DNA of 64,000 nt from contig CP141132.1 of the NCBI GenBank assembly GCA_035236585.1, positions 50,533,880 through 50,597,879 of the forward strand, in the 5' to 3' direction. The notes beneath the pieces are model-generated. The model did not search any database, was not told the DNA's origin, and was given only the letters and a program-made list of their open reading frames with translations. This document shows positions 1 through 13,018 of this stretch, one piece after another. Positions within the stretch are counted from its first letter, which is position 1; every line of letters begins with the position of its first letter. The position numbers and the translations under genes were made by a program. The DNA is from Warburgia ugandensis (lineage: Eukaryota > Streptophyta > Magnoliopsida > Canellales > Canellaceae).

Positions 1-630
1 ATAATTTACAAGTACTATGTTAAATTTTAAATATAATCAAAGCATGTAAAACTTAGCTATTTCAATAACCCTAATTTTTTAATTCAATTTTAAATAATTA
101 TGAATTAATTTTGATGAATGAAAATTGGAAAATTTTCATGTTTACGTTCCATAGAATTGACTTTTTGAAAGACACTTAATTGAACCCCAAAACCATAAAA
201 TTTGGATTATACTCCAAAAAAGGAATCCAATTACATAAAGAACACTAAAATCAGATATAGGATGGAAAAGTTATGGATCTATGAATTTGGAGGACATTTT
301 AGTTAAAAAAAAGAAAAAGAAAGAAATTTTCTCAAGGAAGGGGCTGAATTGATATTGGCACCCCCTCCCACTTAAGTGAGAATGAAAATAGAATTGATCT
401 ATTCCCCAACCCAACACATACATAGAGGAAACTCGAAGGGAAACAAAATACAAAAGAAGAGGAAAGGGAAGAAGAAGGAGAGAAGTAGAAGAGAGATGAA
501 AGAGAAAAGTAGAGAGAAGAGGTGCTTGGTGGAGAAGATGTGTCAAGCTGGCGAGGAGAAGAAGGGTTTTGGGTGTCAAACTTCACAAACCATTGATAGA
601 ATCGACCAAAGATAGATCTTCTATACCTGG

Positions 631-633
<3 letters not shown>
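1..633 (+). repeat. Possible divergent LTR (U3) remnant
   Basis: No gene is seen here. From about 150 to 390 the order of short blocks resembles the start of the LTRs elsewhere in the window: a 'ccataaaatttgg' stretch, 'ggaatccaa', a 'gttatgga' block, then 'gatattggcacccc', which parallels 'gataatggcacccc' in the LTRs at 51045 and 57450. The 376-615 frame is a purine-rich low-complexity translation, not a protein. No end or target-site duplication is visible, so the assignment is weak. It could equally be simple AT-rich intergenic DNA. Confidence 0.3.

Positions 634-718
<85 letters not shown>
634..718. repeat. (TC)n microsatellite
   Basis: About 42 uninterrupted TC dinucleotides. They create an artificial Arg-Glu-rich frame on the minus strand, which is not a gene. 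Confidence 0.97.
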
Positions 719-722
<4 letters not shown>

Positions 723-745
723 TCAATGAATCTTTCTTTTTTTGA

Positions 746-1339
746 ATGGTTTTATTAAATATTTTTGGTGCCATGGAAGTTGCATGTATATTACCTCTCT
801 ACTTTCAAGTTCCCTACTTTTTGAGTATCAGGAAATTGGATAAATTCAACAAAGCACTTTTAGAAAAGTGTAGATGGAGGTTTGGAGAAGACGATCTCTG
901 GAAATGGGTCATTGTGAAGAAGTACATACATGATACTCTCGGTTGGGTGCCTTAGATGCCCAATATATAGAGGCTATCAAATGTTAGGAAGCATATCCCT
1001 GTCATGAGTTCATTGAGTGAGTTCCACTCTAAGTTTATGGATAAAAGTAGTGAGGAGGTTCACTTCTAGACAAAAAAATAGTGCCATCAAAACTCCCTCA
1101 ATCAAACATTCTATTGTCTGTTCAAGCTGGTCACCTTCCCTCATGAAACAATCAAATAGTGTTACTCTACTAACTCTTCTAAAACTAGGTGGAAACTTAA
1201 GTTTGCAAGATAAAGGAATGATTTACAATCATTTCAAAAAGTTCTTACATCATGCTTCTTATTCCCTTCCAAAAAAGGTTAAAGGGTGTGGCAGCCAAAT
1301 GTTTCGGAATCCTTCTATGTTAGAACCACCCTCCCATCA
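746..1339 (+). pseudogene. LINE (L1-type) reverse transcriptase C-terminal relic
   Basis: The frame from 770 to 955 reads through a stretch containing 'KLDKFNKALLEKCRWRFGED', then 'WKWVIVKKY' and 'LGW'. This matches the region of plant non-LTR (L1/LINE) reverse transcriptases between the RT fold and the zf-RVT domain (asparagine-lysine-alanine-leucine-leucine, then tryptophan-arginine-phenylalanine, then a lysine-tyrosine). Stops and frameshifts follow, and 960-1339 is a degenerate zf-RVT-like stretch. The relic is cut at 1339 by element A and appears to resume at 13019, where the LINE-type RNase H follows in the same orientation. It is non-functional. The family assignment rests on motif recognition only. 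Confidence 0.6.
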
Positions 1340-2041
1340 TGTGACGACCCGGGTTTTTCCATGCATACCTAAGGCGAGATGCATCCCTATTTGAAAACCA
1401 TTTTATAAAAACAATGCAATGCAGTAGAAAATATTTTGTTTTAAACTTATTTTGAAAACCCCGAGTGTCATTTGCTTTCACAACAACCAAAGTAGTTTTT
1501 GAAAATTTCAGAAATCATAAATGTCTTCTCAGGTCTATCCAGTCACAGCTCACAGCCCAACTGTAAATAAATACAAATACATGCCCAAAGGGTAGAGTGT
1601 TTACTTACATGTATAATTGTCTCTTTTTTATTTACTTGCTCGTAGCACTAACATTTCCTGAGGCGTCTTCTACTCGTGAGTGGAGCTGTCCTGAAAAATG
1701 ATATATTTGGGTGAGTATACACTATACTCAGTAGGAGTCTATCACTACTAGTTTCAAATGCATGCTATGTTTTAAACCATATGTTCTTTAAACCATGTGC
1801 ATGTTTGGACACTCATGTTCAATATCGATATTAAAAGCCAGCATCAAAATAGAATACTGACGACTTAAAGAATTGCATAATCCAAGTCGAAAGTAGCATA
1901 GATATCATGAAAATATACTATGATATGCATAAGATGCTCCAGTGAATCCAACTCATGAATCAATGGTCGACCATACTCATGTCATGCTATATGCAATGCA
2001 AGTAAATCCTCGAAAACATAGGGCATACTATGCCCACGACC
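1340..2041 (-). repeat. 3' LTR of element A, part 1 (R/U5 end)
   Basis: This begins with TGTGACGACCCGGG on the plus strand, which is the complement of the family's LTR 3' terminus GGGTCGTCACA. It matches 10356-11100 almost base for base. It carries the mini-exon signals on the minus strand: acceptor AG at 1691-1692, donor GTAAGT at 1603-1608. At 2041 it stops within 'cccacgacc' and continues at 4779. Confidence 0.88.
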
Positions 2042-4778
2042 TATGGTTGCCCGGGTTTTCCCATGCATTTTTAAATGCAAGATCTAATTCATAAGGCGGG
2101 ATGCATCCCTATTTGAAAACAATTTTATAAAAACCCATGCAATGCAACAAAAAATCTTTAGTTTTAAACTCATTTTGAAAACCCCGAGTGTCATTTGCTT
2201 TAACAACAATCAAAGTAGTTTTTGAAAAACTTCAAAAATCATAAATGTTTTTTCCCAGGTCTATCCAGTCACAGCACACAGTCCAACTATAAATAAATAC
2301 AAATACATGTCCAAAGGGTAGAGAGTATACTTACATGTATAATTGTCTCTTATTTGATTCACTTGCTTGTAGCACTAATATCTCCTGAGGCATCTTCTAT
2401 TTGTGAGTGGAACTATCCTAAAAAATGTTAATGATAGGGTGAGTATATACTATACTCAGTAGGAGTCTATCACTACTAGTTTTGCAATGCATGCTATGTT
2501 TAAAATCATATGCTCTTAAAAACATGTTCATGTTCGAACAATCATGTTCAATATCGATATGAAAAACCACTGTCGAACTGGAATACTGACGACTTAAAGA
2601 ATAGCACAATCCAAGTCGAAAGTATCATATATCATAAACATAATTATATGCATAAGATGCTCAACTGAATCCAACTCATGGATATCTGGTATGGTCAACC
2701 AACCTCATGTCATGCCATATGCAATGCAAGTAAATCCTCAAACCATAGGGTCCAACTATGCCCATGACCTCGCCACCGTGTGGTCCCCGGGTACCTAGGG
2801 ACACAAGGTCATATGCCTCCATGGGACATATGACACTTCGGCCTAGTGCGGTGACACCAGTGGTAGCCCCCTATACCACATGCAGTTGAAGCAGGGATAT
2901 GCCCTTTTTGGGCGTGGTACCCATCCACCTAATAGTGGTAGAGGCTGGAGGCCAACCCAAATCTCTCGGCATAGTGCCCACGAGCTTACTAGCCCAAATC
3001 ATATACGATCAAACAAGCAAAAACCTTTTTTTTTTTTCAAAACCTATCCTCTTTGGGTCCCTCACAACTACCTGACCCTCACTGCCAACCCAGAATCTTT
3101 TGGGCACTCCAGCGTCTTTTGGTAACCCTCAAGGACATGTGATTTTTCAAGAACTCAATGCTCACAAATCATGCAATATATGCAATTGTTTGCAAAACAT
3201 GTCTATGCATAACGTATTTAATCATATGCATGTTGATTTCATTTATATGATAAATAAGCCATAAAATAAGTCATATAATTTATACGTAAAACATGCATTC
3301 AAAACAATCATTGCTCTTTTTAAAAGTCTAGTAGCGATAGAGCACCTATCTCAAAGTCTCCTGGAGTTGCGTCCTTTATCACTTCAACCCGTCCCTGGGT
3401 CTCATTTATAAACTCCTGGGTATGAATGGATACAAGGAGTCCTTATTAATTTCATTCTATTTAGACATTAGATAGTTAGATCTGCCTTTTAAGGTCCATG
3501 GTCATTGCCTAACTCATTGTCAGACTAGACCCTATGATGTGGATCTACTATTCCATGATTAACTCTGTAAATTGTCCTCTAATCCTAACTTTATAGTCTT
3601 ATCAGGTCTGTGTGTCCCAGTTCCTAGGACACCCGTGCATCCTGGTTGAACCGCGACCGCCTCACGTGCGTGCACGCCTAAAGGCCGTGCCAGGGACCGC
3701 ATTTTGCACGCGCACATGCATGCTCAAGCCACCCGCTATGATGCGCATCCTGGATGGCATTGCACGGACGCACCTTTGGTGTAGCATGGCGCGTCTCAAC
3801 TCCCAAGGCCCCCCGTGCATCCTGGTGGAGCCAGGACCCGTGCCCCATGTCATGTGCGTACCCGAAGGCTGCACATAGGACAATGTGCGCATTGTCGTAC
3901 GCCCGAAACCCATCCCAGGGACCCTGTCCCAGGCATACGTGGAGCATGGCGTCCCTGGGACGTCTTGTTCGTGCACAGCTGGCTAGAACCACTTGGAGCA
4001 TTTTTCGGCCAGGAAACTTGGCTGGAAAATGGCTAGGAAAAGGCCAGATCCGGCATGGATCTTGACCTGGGGGAAGTGAAACGGAGAGACAAGGTAAGGA
4101 GGGGCTTACCTGTAGCCTGGGGATGCCTATCGCCAGTGGTAGAGCCCATTCCTGGTTCTGAAAATCCTCTGTCGCCGAAAAACTCGAAGAAGGTAAAATC
4201 GTGCAAGGACAGAACAAGAGAAGAGAGGGGCATGGGGAAAAATGGCAATGGCTGGCCTGACTTGGGCCTGGCCATTGCTGAAAAATGCAGAGAGACGGGT
4301 TTCTGATTTTTGCCGAAAACCCCAGTCCCAAAATTGCCGAAAAACGTGTTTTTGGAGAGGGGGAAATGGGGCTTTTATAGAGAGGAGAAGGTGGTGCCCC
4401 TCAATGGCGGTGCCACCATGGCGGTGGCAAATTTCTCTAGAAAAATTGAGATTTGAGGGTTTCTGGAGAAATCTGAGGAAGACGACAGGGGGTGCCGTTA
4501 TCAAAATGGCCCCATGTGTTTTTCATTTTTTCGTTTTTCTGTTTAAATTACAGAACTGCCCCTGATCTTTAAATGGCTGTAACTTCTTCATACGAACTCC
4601 GTTTTCGGCGTTCTTTGAGGCGTTGGATTCCATTTTTTGAGTAGAATCTAATGGTACCAAGTTTCATCATAAATTCCTTCGTTTACTATTTTAAATAAGG
4701 TGAAACATTTAACATAGTTTATTTTCCATAAAATGTCCAATTTTTGTCAAAAATAGTGTAAATTGCTCAGGCGTTACA
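2042..4778 (-). mobile_element. Solo LTR of the A/B family nested in element A's 3' LTR
   Basis: This is a 2737-bp LTR in minus orientation. It ends in 'ggcgttaca' at 4770-4778 (LTR start TGTAACGCC) and begins at a mutated terminus 'tatggttgcccggg' at 2042. Flanks 'cgacc' (2037-2041) and 'tgacc' (4779-4783) form a target duplication differing by a C-to-T change. The surrounding LTR sequence resumes exactly on the far side. There is no primer site or internal domain, so it is a solo LTR left by LTR-LTR recombination. A TATA box lies on the minus strand at 4373-4379 with a donor-like CAG/GTAAGC at 4108. The 217-codon open frame at 3678-4331 is GC-rich leader sequence, not a recognisable protein. 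Confidence 0.85.
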
Positions 4779-6800
4779 TGACCTCATTGCCGTGTCATCC
4801 CTGGGTACCTAGGGACTCTCAGTCATAGCCTCCACGGGGTATATGACACTTTGATCGGGTGTTGTGGCACTAGTGGTAGTCCTCGTTACCACTCAACAAT
4901 CGAAGTAAGGACAAGCCTTTTTGGCGTGGTACCCTTTCCACCTACAGTGGTAGAGGCTGGGAGGCCACCCCAAACCTCTCGGCATAGCGCCCACTAGCTT
5001 ACTAGCCCAAAAGCATCTAAAGATAAAGCCAAAGCTCAATCATCGTAAATCATGCAATTTATGCAATCGGTTGCAAAACATGCACGGAATGCATAAAATC
5101 TGCTCATGTTAGTATCGCATTCAAAGTCATAACCCTACCTAGAAGCCTGACAGCCTAGAAGCATGTCAGCTCTCTCTGGCCCGCCCACATCGGCCCGCCC
5201 TCATTGGCCAAGGCTACACTTATCATGCAGACAAGAATCCTTTTTCAAAACATGTCTATGCATGTAACACATGTCTCGGCAATATATGTGCAATGTATTT
5301 TTCATATGCATGCTAAGTCCATTTATGAAATCAATTCATGCTAAACAGGTCATGTGCTTAAGGATGTAACATAAGTTTATATGTCATAAAGACAGGACAT
5401 GTAACTTAAAAACTTTAAACATGCATCAGAAAAGCAATCATGACTCAAAACATGCAGTCTCAAAGCATAATGGGTTCTTTTTAAAAGTCTAGTAGCGATA
5501 GGACACCTACCTCGATTGTCATCACTTAGCTCGTGTCCCTCTTGCAGACGAGTCCTAGAGTACCTTTATGGCTCCTATATATCATTTAAACATGAAAAAT
5601 TGGAATTTTAGTGTTACAACATCACGGAAAAGCCAACTTTTGTCCATGCAGGCCCTGCGGCCATGGTTCACTAGATGCGCGCGTGCCCTGGTAGAACTAC
5701 GACTCGTACCCGTACGTCATGTGCGCCTGAAGGCCGCGCCAAGGATTGAGTTCGCATGCCACATGGATGCCCAAGCGACGTGCTATGACGCGCGTACTAG
5801 ATGGCATCGCACAGATGTGTCTTTGGCACAGGCGCAGTGCACCTCAGCTCCTGAGGCGCTCGTGTGTCCTGGTCAAAACTGGGACTGCGCCCGCATGTGG
5901 TGTGCAAGCGAGAGGACCTCCCCAGGAAGCGTGCTACACTTGGCATCCCTGGGTCATCTTCTTCGATGGGTTATCAGACCCATTAGGAATCTAGCGTTTT
6001 CAGGCCAGAAAAATGACCAGATCCAACATGGATCCAGCCTGAGGAAGGGAAAATGGAGAGAGGGGAGTACCTTGGGTAGCCTAGGGAGCACCCATCGCCG
6101 ATGGTAGACCCCCTTTTCGGTGGTGCATCTCCCCTATTTCATCTGCCTAATTCCCAAGTCGCCGGAAAACACATGAAGGGGAAAACCATTGTTCGGTGCT
6201 TCCATGGGGAAACAGGGGAGAGAGGAAAGGGGAGAGACTGGCCCAAAGGAAAGGCCTAGCCCTTGCCAAAATCTACATGAAAAATTAAAGGAGGGTTTTT
6301 CGATTTTTGTCAGAAACCCTAGCCCCAAATAGCTGGGAAAACGTGATTCTGAGAGGGGGAAATAGGGTTTTTTATAGAGGGTGAAAGGCGGTGCTGCCAA
6401 TGGCAGTGCCGCCATTTGTTGCCGCCCTTCAGAGGCGGTGGTGGAAGCCTCTGGAAAAATCGGGAGACAGGGCTGGAGAAGGAAGAAGACGAGGGGTGCC
6501 GTTATCAAAGTGGTCCCCTGCAGTTTTCGTCCCTTTTCATTTTTTAAAGATAAATTACAAAATTGCCCCTAATCTTTAAACGACCGTAACTTCTTCATAT
6601 GAACTCCCTTTTCGGCGTTCTTTGAGGCGTTGGATTCCATTTTTCGAGTAGAATCTAATGGTACCAAGTTTTCTTACAAATTCCTTTATTTAATATTTTA
6701 AATAAAGTAAAACATTTAACACGGTTCATTTCCTATAGAATGTCCAATTCATTTTTGTTAAATGGATGCAAAAATAGCATAAATTGCTTAGGGCATTACA
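4779..6800 (-). repeat. 3' LTR of element A, part 2 (U3 and leader)
   Basis: This resumes the LTR cut at 2041 ('gacctcattgccgtg') and runs to 'gggcattaca' at 6791-6800, which is the LTR start TGTAATGCCC on the minus strand. It is collinear with 11080-13018 of the 5' LTR, with small indels. TATA on the minus strand is at about 6370-6376. Confidence 0.87.
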
Positions 6801-6820
6801 TCATTACCCCCTTAAAAGAA
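6801..6820 (-). promoter_or_regulatory. Polypurine tract of element A
   Basis: On the minus strand this reads TTTTAAGGGGGTAATGA directly before the LTR start. It is preceded by 'gaattttgaggatgaaattc', the sequence that typically sits before the purine tract in Ty3/gypsy elements of the Del/Tekay type. It primes plus-strand DNA synthesis. Confidence 0.8.
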
Positions 6821-9800
6821 TTTCATCCTCAAAATTCTACAAATCCTTACCTTCAAGTTAGCTGTCTTCTTGATAAGACATATTCTTTCTCAGGACTCCC
6901 TTAAAACTCGAACTAAGAAAATTCCTTTGCTTCATTCCCATACTTCTATTATCGACGAATCCATTATTCCATTATCCAATACTCTAATTGGGTTAATACT
7001 TGGAGTAATGTTATCCTTAAAATGCTAATCATACTATCTTGTAACCAATCCTAGGCACGTTCTTAGTTTATCCTCATTATAATTCCTTCCACAAGGCCTT
7101 ACACATATATATCATCAATATATCTTATCCGTTTAATTTAAGTATATATGGGCATCTTTCGCTGCGTACTCTGGTACATAGTCCCATGCGTGCCAGTTTA
7201 ACAATACTAGTTTCTAACTATAGTTCGTATAGCTACCCATCCTTAGATGCTCATATTCCTCTGATCATGTAGAGGATAGTCTCCTTAGATGACCATACTC
7301 TCCTATTCGTATATAAATTACGTCATACTTCTTTGAGATCATATGATCTTGTTCCTCCTATTTCATTTTGAATAGCATAGGATAATCCCTTTTTCCTTGT
7401 CTTCCATCTAGTGATCTATTCATCATCAATGTCTACTTCTAATGGTTGGTTGTATGTTATTAGCAAGAGTCCCAAAAAGCTACATTCTTTCACCTATATC
7501 TAATTTTTCTTCTTATCTTCTTTGCTTAATATTTCCCCCAAGATACTTCAATAGTTGATATGATATCATGTGCCCTACAGCCAAACCCTTGATTAACTTT
7601 GAATTTCAACTATCTGTCGCTTTTCTACTATAACTTGGGTCCTCAACCCATATTATATTCAAAATAAAATAATTCAAGTAGCATCCTCCATCACTAATAC
7701 TATCTCATATTACGATTAGGATATCCAAATTGTACATCAAGTTTCATAGATGTTGAAGCCATCAAATGCTTTTCTCCCTGAAGAGTTTATGCAAACTCAT
7801 GTCAAATGTTTTATAGTTAATTCATCATCATGGGTCAAATGTTCTCGTCCAGAGGCCTATCTCACTATTCACATCAATTTGTCATTAGGATTTCCAACAA
7901 TGTTCCCATTTATGCAAAAAGTCTCTTATTCATAACTAAGTACCCTTACTTGGTCATGGTTGAATAGTTTGTCATTATCCTCTTTGTCCTTTCTTTGCTT
8001 GATGATTTTCTTCGTAACTTTTCAGTCCAAAAGTTCTATACTCAATCCAATAGGGTTAGTCCTTAGGAAATTCCTTCAATTGAATTTTTTTTTTTTTTCG
8101 TACTTGGTATATGCACTTTTCTCCTTCCATTCCCTATGTCAATATATATTGTTCAATCTTTTATCAAGGCTTTATCATCAACCATGCAGTCTGTATTGTC
8201 AAGAGGTATCCTCGTAAGTAGTGATTTTCAAGTGTTCCCTCATACTTAGCTTATAACAATAATTCTCATTCAATAGTGATTATATCAAATTGTGCTGAAG
8301 CTGTTAAATCAACAAGTTTAACAACACTCAAGTAAGCATAAAACATTTTCTTAGACATAGAAAGACTTTATTTGATTACCTATTGATCTCTTTCCAGATA
8401 TATCTATGTCATAAGCTCAAGGGTCTCTAAAGTGATCAGTACTTATTTTCCTTTCTTTTCAATCCAAGTCAGCAGTATTTTTCAGACCCAAAGTAATTTC
8501 TTCACCTTGTCATGGTAGCCATTAAGGTTTGGAAAATCTTTCACATTGGTTTAGATCGCTTCTTCCTTTTTGCTCCTATCTCAGTTGCTACTGTAGTCAT
8601 TGTACTCGTAGCTCCTTCATGATGTGGCCTAATCAACTAACCTCATACCCTTAAATGACTTAGTCTAACAAGTACTTCTTTCAGGGAAAACTCATGTCTA
8701 AATACTTATAATATTCCTCCGAGTTTATAACTTCGACTACTGTCTAATAGATACTAACATATTTGATTAAATATGGTGGGATACCTTTATTTAGTCAACA
8801 GTACTCTAAAGGTAATGACTAAATAATGGTCTTAAGATATTTGCTCTTCCAATCTATGATAGCAAGACCTCAATTTGATCCTTGATGGTACCCTACTTCC
8901 TGAAGAAAGACAAATGGACAAGTCACTATCCCGGCTTAATTCCTTTTTCAATATACTTTATTTACTCATATAGTGGCAAGGTAGGATATCACCATTTGTA
9001 GAATTCAATTTGTAGTGGATCACCATTCTTCTTCGAAAATTTTCATGCAGCATAATGTCCTTACATTCAATGCTCTACTCAAAGTGTTAAATCCCATATG
9101 CTTTATCTCTATTATACGCATTTACAATAACATCATCGCCAACTCAACTAGTATTATTCCTTCAAATTTGATTGGTTTACCTTCCCATCAGATTCAAGAT
9201 GAAAGATTTGTATGTATCTCCATAAAGTCATGATCTTCTCCTTTTGAATATTCAATATTCATCGAATACTTATAGTTACATCTCTATCTCTTTCTCTCTT
9301 TTCTTCAAAATCCTCATTTTTGTCTACCTAGATCAATGCTTTTATTTGAGTGGTTGCATATACTTGATCTACCCGTCAGTCAAGAGAAACTTAATACTTC
9401 CAGGAAATGTTGAAGTTTTCTAATATCATTGAAATCCTTAATTGCCTATAGCCTCAATAAAATTCATACAATGTCTTAATAATGACATTGACGTTTTGGT
9501 CATGCTATACTTCTCTTACAAGTTCATGTTAGGATCAATCTATTATCACAGATCTATCACCCCTAATATTATCGTCAAAATATTTTGGTAACTCTATCGA
9601 ATACAGTTCCTTATCATATTCGTGTTATATTCCTCTTAATCACACAATATGTCACTTGTACACATCTTCTGATTTTGCTTCATAATACTCAGGTAGTTAT
9701 TATTCGATAGCACTTCACTCTTCATAAGACTCCAATTATGGTATCCAAAATTTAGCTAAGTCCTTCAGGATCCATACCATCGTGATCTAGTACGAGTCAC

Positions 9801-10340
9801 AGTTATCCCCTAGTATCATCTTGTATTCTCATCCCTCTTAGATTATCATCAAAATCTTCAAAGTCTGTCTTTTACATCCCCTATCATACTCATATCATAT
9901 CCCTTGTGATAGTGTACTCATATTCTGATGTTCTTTATAATGTTAAGATAGCCATCTAGGTTCTTCGATGTTCTCATCTTTGGTGAGATTGGTCTATTAT
10001 AGGTTAGAATTATCTACTGACACGTTCACTAACATCTTCCTTCATTATTCTCATCATAATATGATCCATATATGAGTTTTCATATTTGCACCACACAACA
10101 ATCCTTAATCCTTAAGTCGTCTTAGACTAGATTTTGGATAAGTGTTGCACTATCCTCTGCCTAATTATTTGTTAAACCAAGCTGTGTTTCACCTATTTAT
10201 GGATGGTGTACATCTTTGTGATTTGATATTATTCATGTTCTAGTCATCTCTACTACTTCTATTTATACTACTTCTTCTTAACTTTCTCCATTGTCTATGA
10301 CCCTTGGACATGCTGGATTGGCTGTGAAAGGATAAAACTG

Positions 10341-10353
10341 GGCTATGATACCA
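10341..10353 (-). promoter_or_regulatory. Primer-binding site of element A (tRNA-Met type)
   Basis: The minus strand reads TGGTATCATAGCC two bases from the LTR end. It matches the usual plant initiator tRNA-Met primer site TGGTATCAGAGC except for one base. It marks 10356-13018 as the 5' LTR. Confidence 0.85.
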
Positions 10354-10355
10354 AC

Positions 10356-13018
10356 TATGACAACCCAGGTTTTTCCATGCATTTTTCAAATGCAATATCT
10401 AATTCCTAAGGCGGGATGCATCCCTATTTGAAAACCATTTTATAAAAACAATGCAATGCAACAAAAAATCATTTGTTTTAAACTTATTTTGAAAACCCCG
10501 AGTGTCATTTGCTTTCACAATAACCAAAGTAGTTTTTGAAAATTTTAGAAATCATAAATGTCTTCCCAGGTCTATCCAGTCACAGCTCACAGCCCAACTG
10601 TAAATAAATACAAATACATGTCCAAAGGGTAGAGTGTTTACTTACATGTATAATTGTCTCATTTTGATTTACTTGCTCATAGCACTAACATTTCCTAAGG
10701 CGTCTTCTACTTGTGAGTGGAGCTGTCCTAAAAAATGATATATTTGGGTGAGTATACATTATACTCAGTAGGAGTCTATCACTACTAGTTTTGCAATGCA
10801 TGCTATGTTTTAAACCATATGTTCTTTAAACCATGTGCATGTTTGGACACTCATGTTCAATATTGATATTAAAAGCCAGCATCAAAATAGAATACTGACG
10901 ACTTAAAGAATTGCATAATCCAAGTCGAAAGTAACATAGATATCATGAAAATATACTATGATATGCATAAGATGCTCAACTGAATCCAACTCATGGATCT
11001 ATGGTCGACCATACTCATGTCATGCCATATACAATGCAAGTAAATCCTCAAAAACATAGGGCACACTATGCCCACGACCTCATCGCTGTGTAGTCCCCAG
11101 GTACCTAGGGACTCTCGGTCATAGCCTCCACGGGGCATATGACACTTCGATCGGGTGCCGTGACACCAGTGGTAATCCTGGTTACCACTAAACGATCGAA
11201 GTAAGGACAAGCCTTTTTGGCATGGTACCCTTTCCACCTATAGTGGTAGAGGATGGGAGGCCACCCCGAACTTCTCGGCATAGCGCCCACGAACTTACTA
11301 GCCCAAAAGCATCAAAAGATAAAGCCAAAGCTCAATCATCGCAAATCATGCAATTTATGCAATCGGTTGCAAAACATGCATAAAATTTGCTCATGCTAGT
11401 ATCGCATTCAAAGTCATAACCCTGCCTAGAAGCCTGCCAGCCTAAAAGCCTGTCAGCTCTCTCTGGCCCGCCCACATCGGCCAAGGCTACACTTATCATG
11501 TAGATAAGAATCCTTTTTCAAAACATGTCTATGCATGTAACACATGTCTCAGCAATATATGCGCAATGTATTTTTCATATGCATGCTAAGTCCATTTATG
11601 AAATCAATTCATGCTAAACAGGTCATGTGCCTAAGGATGTAACATAAGTTTATATGTCATAAAGACATGACATGTAACTTAAAAACTTTAAACATGCATC
11701 AGAAAAGCAATCATGACTCAAAACATGCAGTCTCAAAGCATAATGGGTTCTTTTTAAAAGTCTAGTAGCAATAGGACACCTACCTCGATTGTCATCACTT
11801 AGCTCGTGTCCCTCTTGCAGACGAGTCCTAGAGTACCTTTATGGCTCCTATATATCATTTAAACATGAAAAATTGGAATTTTAGTGTTACAACATCACGG
11901 AAAAGCCAACTTTTGTCCATGCAGGCCCTGCGCCCATGGTTCACTAGACGCACGCGTGCCCTGGTAGAACTATGACTCGTACCCGTACGTCATGTGCGCC
12001 CGAAGGCCGCGTCAGGGACTGAGTTCGCATGCCACATGGATGCCCAAGCGACGCGCTATGACGCGCGTACTATATGGCATCGCACAGATGTGTCTTTGGC
12101 ACAGGCGCAGTGCACCTCAGCTCCTGAGGCGCTCGTGTGTCCTGGTCAAAACTGGGACTGCGCCCGCATGCGGCGTGCATGCGAGAGGACCTCCCCAGGG
12201 AGCGTGCTACACCTGCCGTCCCTGGGTCGTCTTCTTCGATGGGTTATCAGACCCATCAGGAATCCAAAGTTTTCAGGCCAGAAAAATGACCAGATCTGCC
12301 TGAGGAAGGAAAAACGGAGAGAGGGGAAAGAGGGCTTACCTTGGGTAGCCTAGGGAGTGCCCATCGCCGATGGTAGACCTCCTTTCCAGTGGTGCGGCTC
12401 CCCTGTTTCATCTGCCTAATTCCTAGGTCGCCAGAAAACACGGGAGAGAGGAGAGGGGAGAGGCCGGCCCGAAGGAAAGGCCTTGCCCTTGCAAGAATCT
12501 ACATGAAAAATCCAAGGAGGTTTTCTTAGTTTTTGCCGGAAACCCCAGCCCCAAATAGCTGGGAAAACGTGATTCAGAGAGGGAGAAATAGGGCTTTTTA
12601 TAGAGGGTGAAAGGCAGTGATGCCATTTGTTGCCGCCCTTCAGAGGCGGTGGTGGAAGCCTCTGGAAAAATTGGGAGAGAGGACTGGAGAAGGAAGAAGA
12701 TGAGGGGTGCCGTTATCAAAACGGTCCCCTGCGGTTTTTGTCCTTTTTCGTTTTTTTAAAGATAAAATTACAAAATTGCCCCTAACCTAATCTTTAAACG
12801 GCCGTAACTTCTTCATATGAACTCACTTTTTGGCGTTCTTTGAGGCGTTGGATTTCATTTTTTTAGTAGAATCTAATGGTACCAAGTTTTCTAACAAATT
12901 CCTTTATTTAAAATTTTAAATAAAGTAAAATATTTAACACGGTTCATTTCCTATAGAATGTCCAATTCATTTTTGTTAAATGGATGCAAAAATAAAGTAA
13001 ATTGTTCAGGGCATTACA
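10356..13018 (-). repeat. 5' LTR of element A
   Basis: This 2663-bp LTR on the minus strand starts with TGTAATGCCC (plus-strand 'gggcattaca' ending at 13018) and ends at a mutated tip 'tatgacaaccc' at 10356. Minus-strand TATA is at 12596-12602, a donor-like CAAG/GTAAGCCC at 12339, a GAG/GTAGGTG donor near 11780, and the acceptor/mini-exon/donor block between about 10645 and 10730. The GC-rich leader lies at 11890-12290. There are no coding domains; the open frames at 11992-12353 are leader shadows. Confidence 0.88.

Larger units (their letters stand above)
6801..10355 (-). other. Non-coding internal domain of element A
   Basis: This 3555-bp stretch has stops in every frame and no retroviral motif that I can find. 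It is collinear with 53916-57449 of element B on the opposite strand. For example, 7141-7500 corresponds to 56941-57290, and the block after the primer site (10240-10340) corresponds to 53930-54040. Lengths differ by only about 20 bp. The longest shared open frame is antisense to the element (7960-8217 here, 56085-56459 in B). Either it is a conserved non-coding core carrying packaging and priming signals, or both copies descend from one already decayed ancestor. Confidence 0.75.
1340..13018 (-). mobile_element. Element A: LARD-like non-coding LTR retrotransposon
   Basis: This is a complete LTR element on the minus strand. Its 5' LTR is 10356-13018 and its 3' LTR is 1340-6800, the latter split by a solo LTR. 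Internal landmarks are a tRNA-Met-type primer site (TGGTATCATAGCC, minus strand of 10341-10353) and a polypurine tract beside the 3' LTR at about 6806-6817. The LTR ends read TGTAATGCC...TCACA, with the tips mutated at 10356. Flanks are 'catca' at 1335-1339 and 'cctca' at 13019-13023, a 5-bp target duplication with one change. The 3555-bp internal region holds no recognisable gag, protease, RT, RNase H or integrase, and it aligns by eye with that of element B. The inserted site lies in a LINE relic. Known LARDs have long LTRs and a conserved non-coding core of about 3.5 kb; membership is inferred. Confidence 0.85.

Noticed and set aside
3678-4331. 217-codon open frame on the minus strand
   Set aside because: It lies in the GC-rich leader of a solo LTR. 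The reading frame is not kept in sister LTRs (H, B), and no domain is recognisable. The shared 'MGLGF' start in H reflects DNA similarity.
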